This document shows positions 24,769 through 33,301 of a stretch of 35,023 nt of DNA, one piece after another. Numbering within the stretch: position 1 is the stretch's first letter; each line of letters begins with the position of its first letter. A program made the translations under genes and the position numbers. Under the pieces are notes generated by a model. That model did not search any database, was not told the origin of the DNA, and saw only the letters and a program-made list of their open reading frames with translations. The stretch is from Candidatus Melainabacteria bacterium (lineage in GTDB: Bacteria > Cyanobacteriota > Vampirovibrionia > Obscuribacterales > Obscuribacteraceae): the NCBI GenBank assembly GCA_020853845.1, contig JADYYD010000336.1:1-35023 (forward strand), read 5' to 3'.

Positions 24769-26023
24769 AGAGCGGTCATCTGAATGCTTCGTGTACATAA
24801 CACTGCCTCGGCAAACAAGCAGTGTAACCGCTGGGCGATTTGTCCTGACGAAAGACCGTCGTGGCACCGCATTAGGACGGTTTGTTTATGGTGGCAGCTA
24901 TCTGTCGCGCAATGATGCAGTTGAGATAGATCCTGTCGAACTCAAGCTTGCTGAAGGTACTTACCAGACCGCACGCCTCAATGGACTCTTTGGTTCAATC
25001 CGCGATTCGAGTCCTGATGATTGGGGGCGTCGTGTTATTGAAAGACACACTGGCAAGGTGCAGCTCGACGAGCTTGGTTATCTGCTTGAATCACCAGATG
25101 ATCGAGCAGGTGCATTAGATTTTGGAGTGGGCAATAATCCGCCCGCGCCAAAAAGAGATTACAACAAGACGATTCAGTTGGAGCGGCTGCAGATACTTGC
25201 TGATGCGTTGATCCGTGAGGGCGCAGGCGAGTCAGATCACGCAACCGTTCAAGTTCAGGAACTCATGCTTTTAAATACATCCATGGGAGGCGCGCGTCCA
25301 AAATCCGTCGTCGAGGACGACATTGGTCTATGGATTGCGAAATTTAACCGTCCCGATGACCGTTGGAACAACCCGAGGGTTGAGCATGCAATGCTTGAGT
25401 TAGCCAGGCAGTGTGGTATCAGCGTGGCCAGAAGTCGCATAGAGAAAGTAGGCGGCAAAGATGTACTTTTGGTCCAGCGCTTCGATCGTGAGAAAACCTC
25501 CCGCGGCTACATTCGAGCTCGAATGATAAGTGGATTGACTTTACTCAGAGCGGAAGACTCGATACACCAGCGCGACCGCTGGTCGTACGTTCTAATGGCG
25601 GAAGAGATTCGGCGCATTGTGGCGGAGCCAAAGAAGGATGCAGCCGAACTTTTCCGTCGCATGTGCTTCAATGCTTTGATCTCGAACTTGGACGATCATC
25701 CACGCAACCATGCGCTGATGGCAATCGATCGAGAATGGCGACTCTCGCCTGCATACGATCTTACGCCTTCACCGGTAGTATCACTCGATAGTCGCGAGCT
25801 TGCAATGACTTGTGGTGACCAGGGACCTTTTGCCAACGCGGCCAATCTTTTGACTCAACATGCACGTTTCTTGCTGGGTCAAGATGAAGCAAAAACAATT
25901 GTTTCGACGATGACGGAACAGGTGCGAGCGACATGGTACGACGTGGTTCGTGGCCAGGGTGTTTCGGAAAAGGACGCTGAAACAATTAAGGGCGCATTTG
26001 TTTATGACGGTTTTAGTCGCTGA
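24758..26023 (+). CDS. hipA: HipA-like Ser/Thr kinase toxin
   Basis: A 421-residue HipA. The open frame reaches back to 24542, but the part before 24758 lies inside hipB in another frame. The GTG at 24758 overlaps the end of hipB and gives the normal N-terminus. Visible elements are the N-terminal HipA domain (TALGRFVYGGSYLSR, SPDDWGRRVIER), the ATP-site loop SMGGARPK (175-182), the catalytic NLDDHPRNH (aspartate 312) and the metal-binding SPAYDLTPSP (D333). In characterised systems HipA phosphorylates an aminoacyl-tRNA synthetase and halts growth. The target here is unknown. It converges on jetD with an 18 bp gap. Confidence 0.93.
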   Translation: MTSRERSSECFVYITLPRQTSSVTAGRFVLTKDRRGTALGRFVYGGSYLSRNDAVEIDPVELKLAEGTYQTARLNGLFGSIRDSSPDDWGRRVIERHTGKVQLDELGYLLESPDDRAGALDFGVGNNPPAPKRDYNKTIQLERLQILADALIREGAGESDHATVQVQELMLLNTSMGGARPKSVVEDDIGLWIAKFNRPDDRWNNPRVEHAMLELARQCGISVARSRIEKVGGKDVLLVQRFDREKTSRGYIRARMISGLTLLRAEDSIHQRDRWSYVLMAEEIRRIVAEPKKDAAELFRRMCFNALISNLDDHPRNHALMAIDREWRLSPAYDLTPSPVVSLDSRELAMTCGDQGPFANAANLLTQHARFLLGQDEAKTIVSTMTEQVRATWYDVVRGQGVSEKDAETIKGAFVYDGFSR

Positions 26024-26041
26024 ATATTAGGAGAGCAGTGA

Positions 26042-27226
26042 TCATGCGTTCAATATTTTGTTCATTGCGCGAAGGGCGTAATTCCATCCTATGCGTTCTT
26101 GCTCAAGTCTCACGCGTTCTTGCCAGTGATTTTCCTTCAATCGACTATATAAAAGACCTTCTTCTGACGTCAGTTGAGTCAGCGAATTTGCCGCGAATTG
26201 TGAGGGCTCCTCTCCCCACAGCGATCTGTGTTCGAGAAGCGTCTCTTCATCCATAAGAAAGGATCGAATCTTCGGAAAGTACTTGCGGGCAGAAGCTAGT
26301 ATTGCAAAACCATGTGTGTCGATATCACCCCAATAAAATATGCTGCGGTCCTTGAGCCACTCCGCTTTTTCTAAGCGCTCAAATCCATATCCCGCACCAA
26401 ATATAACCAAGCTATCGGCGAAACAGGGGAAGGCCAAGAAGTTTGTTTCGTTTTCAGTAAAGAAGATATTGGTCACCGGAGGATCCAGTTGCGTAAAGCT
26501 CGAGGAATCTAAACTAATATCCTGAATTCCCTTCGTAGATAAGAGCTGATTATTCGGATCCAAGATTCGAAAACGCACAAATGTCGGCTTTGACAAGAAT
26601 CCATATCGACGAGCAAATTGGCTAGTACCGCTTGCTTCTGTATTGATGCATTCAGGTAATAGAACAAGTTCGAGCAGCTCAGACAAAACTACCAAATGTG
26701 CTTCTATGAATTTAGAATGAATGCCTTTTAAATCTACTTGTCTTAAATAAATGCCCGGACATTTGTTTGCTTCAATCCAACCAACTGTGGAGAGAATTCG
26801 CTCCCAATCGTCGTAAAGCTCAACTGCTTGAAGCGGCCGTTTTTGCAACCAGGCAAGGAGCGATGGTTGACAGTTGTTCGTTAGATGCAGAACTTCGCGA
26901 AATTTAGAAGCTTCCTTACGTTTTCCAATCATGGAGAAAGCCTGGTCGGCACTATCTATCCAGGCTTCGGCAGGAAGTTCATTCCTACCAAAAATACGGT
27001 GCTTGTACTCGCGCGTTACGATGCGACAGTGCGGTGTTGACTTTATTTCTGAAATCCAGCTACGCACTGCGTCGAATTGATCGGAAATTTCCGAAGAGGA
27101 TGGGATGGTGAATTTGAGTCTCTTTGGAAATTTAGGTTCATCAGAAATCAATGAGCGCAGCAAATCGCCGCGTTCCCAAAGACGGCAGACTTGCGCCTTT
27201 ATATCTGCAGGTCTCGTCCAGCCCAA
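26042..27226 (-). CDS. jetD: JetD, TOPRIM-type nuclease subunit of type I Wadjet
   Basis: A 394-residue protein with the DUF3322 N-terminal and DUF2220 (TOPRIM, topoisomerase VI-like) C-terminal layout. Active-site elements are FTENETNFLAFP (256-267, the TOPRIM glutamate) and YWGDIDTHG (298-306, the DxD). The start is a TTG at 27226 overlapping jetC by 28 bp, with AGGA 7 nt upstream; the N-terminus GWTRPADIKAQVCRLWERG matches what I expect of the family. In Wadjet this subunit cleaves plasmid DNA once the SMC complex has extruded it. Last gene of the operon. Confidence 0.92.
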   Translation of the reverse strand: MGWTRPADIKAQVCRLWERGDLLRSLISDEPKFPKRLKFTIPSSSEISDQFDAVRSWISEIKSTPHCRIVTREYKHRIFGRNELPAEAWIDSADQAFSMIGKRKEASKFREVLHLTNNCQPSLLAWLQKRPLQAVELYDDWERILSTVGWIEANKCPGIYLRQVDLKGIHSKFIEAHLVVLSELLELVLLPECINTEASGTSQFARRYGFLSKPTFVRFRILDPNNQLLSTKGIQDISLDSSSFTQLDPPVTNIFFTENETNFLAFPCFADSLVIFGAGYGFERLEKAEWLKDRSIFYWGDIDTHGFAILASARKYFPKIRSFLMDEETLLEHRSLWGEEPSQFAANSLTQLTSEEGLLYSRLKENHWQERVRLEQERIGWNYALRAMNKILNA

Positions 27227-30200
27227 TTTTCATTCCTTCGTTTTTCCTCGTGATACTGCTCGATAGTCAGATTGCGAAGCTTAGATGCATTGCCGCCGTC
27301 ATTGTGGACGAATCCGACGTTAGAAACAAATGGCTCAATGATGTGTATTTTCTGCAACGGAGTAACGACTAATAGTTGCAAGTTGAGCTGCTCAAAAAGC
27401 TTTAGACCGTACTGAGCCGAGTCGTCGGAGCCTCGCCCGAACGCTTCGTCTATGACTACGAACCTGAAAGTGCGTGATCTTGCCGAGCCCCACTCGAGCC
27501 CAAATTGATAAGCTAGACTTGCTGCCAAAATCGTGTAAGCCAGTTTCTCTTTCTGCCCCCCGGACTTACCTCCTGAATCGGAATAGTGCTCATGTTCGGT
27601 ATCGTCCTCTCTCCAGCGCTCCGATGCGGCAAAAGTAAACCAGTTGCGCACGTCAGTGACGCGCGTTGTCCACTTCTTATCTATATCAGTTTGTCCTTCG
27701 CGACCGCGAAACCGTTCTATAATGGCCTTGACTTGCAAAAATTTTGCTTCTGAATACTGTTGGTCTTCTGAACCTGTAAAAGTGTCTTCTGTGCACGCCC
27801 TCAACTCCACCTGAAAGTCACGAATTTCTACATCAATTGTCTGCAGAGCTTCCAGTGCGATGTAGCGTCCATCGTTATAGTTGATCTCTTTCAACGATGT
27901 ATTGATTTTGCCTATCCGTTCTTTAATAGATTCTCTATATGCCATTAATTGGGACTGAAAATTTGCCACTTCGCGAATCGTATTTTCGTTCAGCAATGAT
28001 TTGAAGCGCGCCACGAATCTCGGCAGATCATCGGATTGTAAATCCGCAAGCATCTTCTGATACTCGCCCGCCGCTTCCACATTGGCATCGAAGTCTTCGG
28101 TCTCACGATCAAATTCCTGTTTGAATCGTGTCATTGCTCCTACAATTTTTTCCTGGAGCCTTTCGATTTTCTTCTGCTCTGCATCAATCTCATTCTGCAA
28201 ATACTCTCGCATCTCACGCTCGCGTGATTCGCATGACTCTACTGTGATTTGAATGGCTCCAAGCACGGTCGGTTGAAGAGCCCTTATCGAATCAAAATGT
28301 TCATTCAGTTTTTCCAGATCGGTGTTTTGTAAGACTTCCGCAGTCTGGGCTGCTTGTGTTGCAGCATCTAACTTTTTCTGCTCTGTTTTGGAACAGCTTT
28401 GAATTTTTGAGTCACGACGATCATTTAGTTCTAAGATTTTCTGCTCGGTTTCCCGTAGCTTATCGTTCAGTTCCTTTAATACATCAGATGTCGCTTCCAG
28501 AAGCTTTCTCTCATCATCCAGCTCACTAATTTCCGCAGCAACGGATTGCCAGTCAAGTTCAGCGAAACTTGTATATTCCTCGAGTTTGGAAATAGCATTT
28601 AGCTTGTCAGAGAGTTTTGACTTTTCACCTTGAAGATTGCTTATGGTTCCGCCCAACTCTCCGATTAATTTCTCGAGTTTTTTCACATTGGCTTCCAATG
28701 CTTCAATTTTTGCTTTGTTCGTCCAGCCCATGACATAACGGCTGCGATCATCTATGCGATGCCGATCATCTTTTTCATGTTTTGCATCAGGTGATTTAAC
28801 CTGTCCGGCGCGTGTAATTGCTCTGCTTTCACGACGGAATTGATCTTGCGTATCACAACATACATGCCTGAATCTTTGATTGATCTCGCCGTCCAGCCAA
28901 TCGCCAAATGTTGAATCTGACTTGATCAATAGCTTGTTGGCAAGGACTTCCCTGGACAAATCGGCGTCGTCGACGCGGCGCGGTTGGCGAACATGAAAGT
29001 AAACAAGACGACCTTTGAGGTTGGTTTTGTCGACCCAGCTAGATACGTCTTTATAGTGTTTGTCCGGAACCAGAATGGAGAGCGCAAAATTGTGGCAAAG
29101 TCTTTCCGCTGCACCTTCCCAATCTTTTTCATCATCCCTTACTTGCAGCAGCTCTCCGACGAATGGCATGATGTCGGCAGGGAGCTGCAAGGCAGTGCAA
29201 AGCTGATCTCTCATGGACAACTGCGAGAGTGGAATGTTGCTCCGACGTGATTTTAAGCTTTGAACTTCCGCCGAAATCAGCGCGTGGTCTTCCTTTTTCT
29301 TTTGGAACTCGACGGTCGTCTCTGTCAGTTGGTTTTGCAGTTCTGTCTCGCGGCAACGAATTTTCTCAGCCAGTTCTTCAAGCTCACGTTTTTGGCTGAC
29401 GAAACTATCGCTATCGGAAGCAGGTTTTATGTCGAGCGGATTCAGAATTTCGCAGAAACGAACAAACTTTTGCTTTTTGGTGTCACGCTCGGTTTCTTTT
29501 TGCTTGATCTGTTTTGCAAGAAACTCAAGACGGTCACCTCCATTTTCAGATATGCAACGTCTTAACTCGGACTCTTCACCCCGAGCCTGACCGAGTTGTT
29601 CGTCCACTTTCAAAATTTGTGCTTTTTGACGCTGCCAATCCTCTGATAAAGATGAAATCCGAGATTTAAGCAGATCTAATTTGAGCGATGCAAAATATGG
29701 TCTCAAGGCTTCTCTAGAGAGACGACGCTTCTCTTGATTGTCTTTGATCTCATCAAGGCGGTTGCAATCGGCAACGATCGGTGTAAGCAATTCAATTTGT
29801 CGCGCGGCACGCAAAACCGCTTCGTGCGCAGAATTCAGGTTGTCGAAGTGATCGATAAGAGCGTCTAAACGTGTGGTCACATCGAATGGTTCAAGCATGT
29901 GAGTTCGCACGAAATCGGTAAGATTGCCAACAGACTTCATTGAAACTGTCTGGTGAAAAAGCTCCATTGCTTGCTCTTCATTGATACCGAAGTGCCGGCG
30001 AAACCAAGATCCGTAGGAAGGAAAGGTCGGATGAATTTCAACGCCACTTGCCCGAAGCTTTTTACGCAAGGCTTTGATATCAGTCCCAAAGTTGGCAAAG
30101 TCGGTCGATATAGATAATTCCCTTTCGGCTGTGACGAAGAATCGATCGGGGGTTGATTGTGATTCATTGATCCAGAAAACTTGTGCAAGAGTTATAGTTT

Positions 30201-30633
30201 GATCGAATCCGGCATTGTGAAAAACTCCGAGGATCACGGAATAAGTGTTATTGACGCGCAATCCGACGGGTTTCGACGAGCCGGTTGATTCGTTTCTTTC
30301 TGATTTGTAGAAACCCAAGACATAAGATTGCAGCGTCCGTTCTTTCAACCCGGCGCCTGCAGCCTTATTGTATGCGACACGTTGGGAGGGGACCAAAAGA
30401 GTGGTAATCGCATCAACAAGGGTTGATTTGCCTGAACCGATGTCGCCTGTTAAAAGCGCGTTTTTTCCATCGACGTTGAGCGTCCATACGCTCCCGTTGA
30501 ATGTTCCCCAATTGAGTATCTCCAGGCGTTTTAAGCGAAAGCCTGTTAGCGCCGGTTCCTGCGCTGGAACTAGATCTATGCTCAATTGTTGAGCGTCTAA
30601 TTTGTTGTCATTTTCAGTGTGAGAGCTAGTCAT
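27199..30633 (-). CDS. jetC: JetC, SMC/MukB-like ATPase of type I Wadjet
   Basis: A 1144-residue SMC-family ATPase. Walker A GDIGSGKST at 63-71 follows the typical NWGTFNG entry. Long coiled coils flank a hinge-like centre (about 480-640). At the C-terminus are the ABC signature SGGQKEK from 1024 and Walker B FVVIDEAFGRG (D1062, E1063). All ATPase residues look intact. Wadjet SMC complexes extrude DNA loops and recognise small circular DNA. The ATG at 30633 overlaps jetB by 8 bp, indicating tight coupling. Confidence 0.95.
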   Translation of the reverse strand: MTSSHTENDNKLDAQQLSIDLVPAQEPALTGFRLKRLEILNWGTFNGSVWTLNVDGKNALLTGDIGSGKSTLVDAITTLLVPSQRVAYNKAAGAGLKERTLQSYVLGFYKSERNESTGSSKPVGLRVNNTYSVILGVFHNAGFDQTITLAQVFWINESQSTPDRFFVTAERELSISTDFANFGTDIKALRKKLRASGVEIHPTFPSYGSWFRRHFGINEEQAMELFHQTVSMKSVGNLTDFVRTHMLEPFDVTTRLDALIDHFDNLNSAHEAVLRAARQIELLTPIVADCNRLDEIKDNQEKRRLSREALRPYFASLKLDLLKSRISSLSEDWQRQKAQILKVDEQLGQARGEESELRRCISENGGDRLEFLAKQIKQKETERDTKKQKFVRFCEILNPLDIKPASDSDSFVSQKRELEELAEKIRCRETELQNQLTETTVEFQKKKEDHALISAEVQSLKSRRSNIPLSQLSMRDQLCTALQLPADIMPFVGELLQVRDDEKDWEGAAERLCHNFALSILVPDKHYKDVSSWVDKTNLKGRLVYFHVRQPRRVDDADLSREVLANKLLIKSDSTFGDWLDGEINQRFRHVCCDTQDQFRRESRAITRAGQVKSPDAKHEKDDRHRIDDRSRYVMGWTNKAKIEALEANVKKLEKLIGELGGTISNLQGEKSKLSDKLNAISKLEEYTSFAELDWQSVAAEISELDDERKLLEATSDVLKELNDKLRETEQKILELNDRRDSKIQSCSKTEQKKLDAATQAAQTAEVLQNTDLEKLNEHFDSIRALQPTVLGAIQITVESCESREREMREYLQNEIDAEQKKIERLQEKIVGAMTRFKQEFDRETEDFDANVEAAGEYQKMLADLQSDDLPRFVARFKSLLNENTIREVANFQSQLMAYRESIKERIGKINTSLKEINYNDGRYIALEALQTIDVEIRDFQVELRACTEDTFTGSEDQQYSEAKFLQVKAIIERFRGREGQTDIDKKWTTRVTDVRNWFTFAASERWREDDTEHEHYSDSGGKSGGQKEKLAYTILAASLAYQFGLEWGSARSRTFRFVVIDEAFGRGSDDSAQYGLKLFEQLNLQLLVVTPLQKIHIIEPFVSNVGFVHNDGGNASKLRNLTIEQYHEEKRRNENWAGRDLQI

Positions 30634-31273
30634 CCAGAGCTTCCTCGCTCATGCCCTGCAGTTTTTCTTTGTATTGCTCCAATCTGCTGTCAAACTCTGC
30701 CAGCCATTGTGCATCGACAAATGCTTTGAGAATGCGTTGCACTTCATAGCTTTCGGACTTCTGTGCTGTCTTCATTCGTCGCAGAAAGCCCAGGTCGACA
30801 ACTTTATTGATATACGTTTCAATCTTGTCGATAAGCCGAGATTCGTTTGTTCCTTCCGGCAAAAATACACGAATCAGTTCGACAATCTCATCCAGCGAAA
30901 GCACCAGCCTGGTTTCACCCCCGGCAGCATCAAATTCCGCAAGGCGCTTGCGCAAGAGAGCCAAAAGCAAACTTACATGAAATGACAATGGACGGCGAGC
31001 AATAAGTCTGGGAATTATTAAATCGGAGTTTCCATCTTGTATACGAGCACGAAGAAATGCGTAGCCCTCGGCTTCGTCGACAACAAGCTCCAAACCCATA
31101 ACAGAGACAAAATCACGGATGCGCGGCTGAAGTTTAAGCAATCCGAGCCAGCGCCTTTGATCTTCATTTTGGTAAATGACACCCTTCAGCAGTGCAACAA
31201 TCAGGTGTGAGAGATCGTTGGTTTGACGATCCTGCGTTTGCATGACATCAGTGTCGAGTTCTTCCATCATCAC
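30626..31273 (-). CDS. jetB: JetB, MukE-like (DUF4194) KITE subunit of type I Wadjet
   Basis: A 215-residue soluble protein, the expected size of JetB. Features are a charged N-terminus, paired winged-helix-like segments (RPLSFHVSLLLALLRKRLAEFD; LVLSLDEIVELIRVFLPEGTNESRLIDKIETYINKVVDLGFL) and an acidic tail. Assignment rests on position between JetA and JetC and on the DUF4194-like helix pattern. The GTG at 31273 overlaps the jetA stop (GTGA). ATGs at 31270 and 31267 are alternatives, and the latter has a GAGG 5 nt upstream. Confidence 0.9.
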   Translation of the reverse strand: MMMEELDTDVMQTQDRQTNDLSHLIVALLKGVIYQNEDQRRWLGLLKLQPRIRDFVSVMGLELVVDEAEGYAFLRARIQDGNSDLIIPRLIARRPLSFHVSLLLALLRKRLAEFDAAGGETRLVLSLDEIVELIRVFLPEGTNESRLIDKIETYINKVVDLGFLRRMKTAQKSESYEVQRILKAFVDAQWLAEFDSRLEQYKEKLQGMSEEALDD

Positions 31274-32718
31274 CTCACAAAAATTATGCGCGGAATTGTT
31301 GCTTGCTTGGTTTTACCAGTTTCGTACTGCCATTCCACAATGTCGGTTTCCTCTTCGCTGATTACTGCGTCAAACGCACCCCCCGTCGCTAGCTGAAAAT
31401 AGGCAAGTACTTCCGCCAAGCCATTTTTGAGAGGATGCTTTTCGATTAAGTCGCAAAGCGTTATTTGTGAATTCCCTCGAAGCATTTGTCTGATATGTTT
31501 TGCCAGCAAAGCTGTATCAACAAAAATATTGGAGAACAAAGCGTCAGTGTTGATCTCCTCATCATCAGATTGCACCACGATATGGGCATTCAATTTAAAT
31601 TTTGTCTTTGGTACGTAGAGCGGCCGCTCAAGCGGAAGTTCGATATCTACGGAAACATCTTCCAGTGACATCATTTCTTCGTTTGAAATGTGATCTCTGA
31701 GCTCGATTGCTTTGACTTCAATATTGCGCAGTATATCCATGATCCGACGATTTTCAAGCCATGCTGCATCGTCAAGGAACTTTCTCAACTGTTGAGAAAG
31801 AGTGGCGACAGTTCTTTGTGTGTGCTCTCCGGCTTCAAGCCAGTCGTAATGGATTCGACGCAATCGGGCGTCAGGATTTGTCGCTGTGATTGCGGGCAAA
31901 GCAAGCACGCGTTCCAGTAATTGTGTCAATTCTTCTTGTCTGCGGCTGGACATCAAAAAGTCCCAAAAGGCATGAAAGCTTCTGCCTTGATCTGAGTCGG
32001 AAATAGCGTCTCTTTCGCCCATGATTTGTTCGAGTAGCGCACCCTTTCCACCTTCCCAGAGCGCGATTTGTTCTCGCACCTTTCTGTCGAGGTTGCGGAA
32101 GTTATGCTCCACTTCACGGAAATCTGTGAGTAACTCGCGCGCCACGCTAACAAACTGCTGGAAGCGATCTTTCAAGCCAGCATCATCCAAAAGCCTTAGG
32201 TCACCACCAGTGATGCGAGCAATCTCACTGTTGATTTCGTCACGTCGCTTCTCTAGTTCCGCAATTCGAAGTTGAGGATCAGTTTCTGTCCCTTCGCTCA
32301 TTTGTTTCAGCAATTCGAAGAGGGTAAGCAATCTGGACTCTGTGCCCACGAATGTGCGTTCGGTCAGGCTTGTCAGCCATAAAATCGCTTTTTCTGTCGA
32401 AGGGGTGAGATCGAAATGCGGCTCGTCGGAACCAGCGCGGTAAAACTTGCGGAGCCAGCCCTTGTCATTTGCAGCCCAATCATTGAGATAATCAAGTGCC
32501 TTTTTGGGAAAGGTCTTGGGTCCTAGCCTATCATTCAGAGCAAATAGTTCGTCTTCAAGTGCTTCTACCAGAACGGATTGTGGAATCACCCGTACATTTG
32601 GGATTATGAAAACCCTCTGCAAGAAGCATGCCACTAGCGGCGCTTGATCGGCGCGCAAAAGCCGCCAAGACGGATGGCTATGGCGCAATGCCTCAAGTGT
32701 GGTGTAATCCAGTTGCAT
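31270..32718 (-). CDS. jetA: JetA, MukF-like (DUF3375) kleisin subunit of type I Wadjet
   Basis: A 482-residue protein. The N-terminus (LEALRHSHPSWRLLRADQAPLVACFLQRVF) is the typical opening of the DUF3375 family that defines JetA of type I Wadjet. A coiled-coil centre (RIAELEKRRDEINSEIARI) and a C-terminal winged-helix-like part (LCDLIEKHPLKNGLAEVLAYF) fit a kleisin that bridges the SMC heads. The ATG is at 32718; its ribosome site is weak. First gene of jetABCD, with no WYL or other regulator attached. Confidence 0.93.
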   Translation of the reverse strand: MQLDYTTLEALRHSHPSWRLLRADQAPLVACFLQRVFIIPNVRVIPQSVLVEALEDELFALNDRLGPKTFPKKALDYLNDWAANDKGWLRKFYRAGSDEPHFDLTPSTEKAILWLTSLTERTFVGTESRLLTLFELLKQMSEGTETDPQLRIAELEKRRDEINSEIARITGGDLRLLDDAGLKDRFQQFVSVARELLTDFREVEHNFRNLDRKVREQIALWEGGKGALLEQIMGERDAISDSDQGRSFHAFWDFLMSSRRQEELTQLLERVLALPAITATNPDARLRRIHYDWLEAGEHTQRTVATLSQQLRKFLDDAAWLENRRIMDILRNIEVKAIELRDHISNEEMMSLEDVSVDIELPLERPLYVPKTKFKLNAHIVVQSDDEEINTDALFSNIFVDTALLAKHIRQMLRGNSQITLCDLIEKHPLKNGLAEVLAYFQLATGGAFDAVISEEETDIVEWQYETGKTKQATIPRIIFVR

Positions 32719-32743
32719 CTGTTAACTCGTGAGGAGCCTGCAA

Positions 32744-32766
32744 GAAATCTATGCATAGCGCATTTC
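32744..32766 (-). promoter_or_regulatory. Interrupted palindrome upstream of jetA
   Basis: GAAAT, then the perfect palindrome CTATGCATAG (32749-32758), then CGC and ATTTC: a dyad with a 3 bp interruption. It overlaps a weak minus-strand promoter candidate (TTGCGC at 32775-32780 and TATGCA at 32752-32757, 17 bp apart). It may be an operator for the Wadjet operon; this is inference. Confidence 0.35.
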
Positions 32767-32864
32767 CTCTGGAAGCGCAATAGGCATAATGATGATGGGA
32801 TAACGACTCTGAGCAGGTGCAGCATAAGGCATTAAGATTAAGAGGCTGGCTTGAATAGTGCTCT

Positions 32865-33265
32865 TTAATCGCATGTCAATGCGGGATAAACGTTATCGAT
32901 ATCCACAATCTGCCGGTCTGAATTTGTTTTCTTCAATTCGCAAGCAATTATCCAGCCAACTTCAAGCTTTTTAGCCAAGTTTCGTGGCAGTGTGATCTGC
33001 GCTGGCCGATTTGCGTCGGAATTTCCAACAATGCCCATAAATCATGATTGTCTTTCATAATCCGTCCGTCTTCTTCGAGAACATCGAGCAGGTATCGGAG
33101 GTAAGCCGCTCTTATCCGAGAGCCTAATTCCCCATTTACCTGAGCTTGATGCAAGCCGTTCCGATCGGCCTCAGTATCTTGAGAATGCGAAGCTTTAGCC
33201 TTTCCTCTTTGCTGGGGACGATAATGAATGTGTAAATAGGTTTTGGTTTTCGCGGTTTTCGCGGC
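32865..33265 (-). pseudogene. Frameshifted small gene or pair of overlapping small ORFs
   Basis: Two overlapping minus-strand frames look coding. Frame A is open from 33265 to 32948 and reads HQAQVNGELGSRIRAAYLRYLLDVLEEDGRIMKDNHDLWALLE; it has no ATG start, only a TTG at 33154. Frame B (32865-33038, 57 residues, ATG) begins just as A becomes less protein-like and reads VGNSDANRPAQITLPRNLAKKLEVG, then WIIACELKKTNSDRQIVDIDN. Joined by a one-base shift they make one continuous soluble protein of about 120 residues. A sequencing or real frameshift is the simplest reading; two short coupled genes are the alternative. No family recognised. Confidence 0.45.
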
Positions 33266-33277
33266 TTACATGCCGCG
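33260..33277. other. Short GC hairpin downstream of fic
   Basis: CGCGGC (33260-33265) and GCCGCG (33272-33277) form a perfect 6 bp stem with a 6 nt loop, 24 bp beyond the fic stop. No T run follows on the minus strand, so it is only a possible terminator or processing site. Confidence 0.3.
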
Positions 33278-33301
33278 GCACCCTTGCCTGACAGGCGGAA
33301 G

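Noticed and set aside
27199-32718. Chromosomal MukBEF condensin
   Set aside because: JetA is DUF3375-like, the SMC is shorter than MukB, and a TOPRIM nuclease follows; this is Wadjet.
33260-33277. Strong intrinsic terminator for fic
   Set aside because: The stem is short and no T run follows on the relevant strand.
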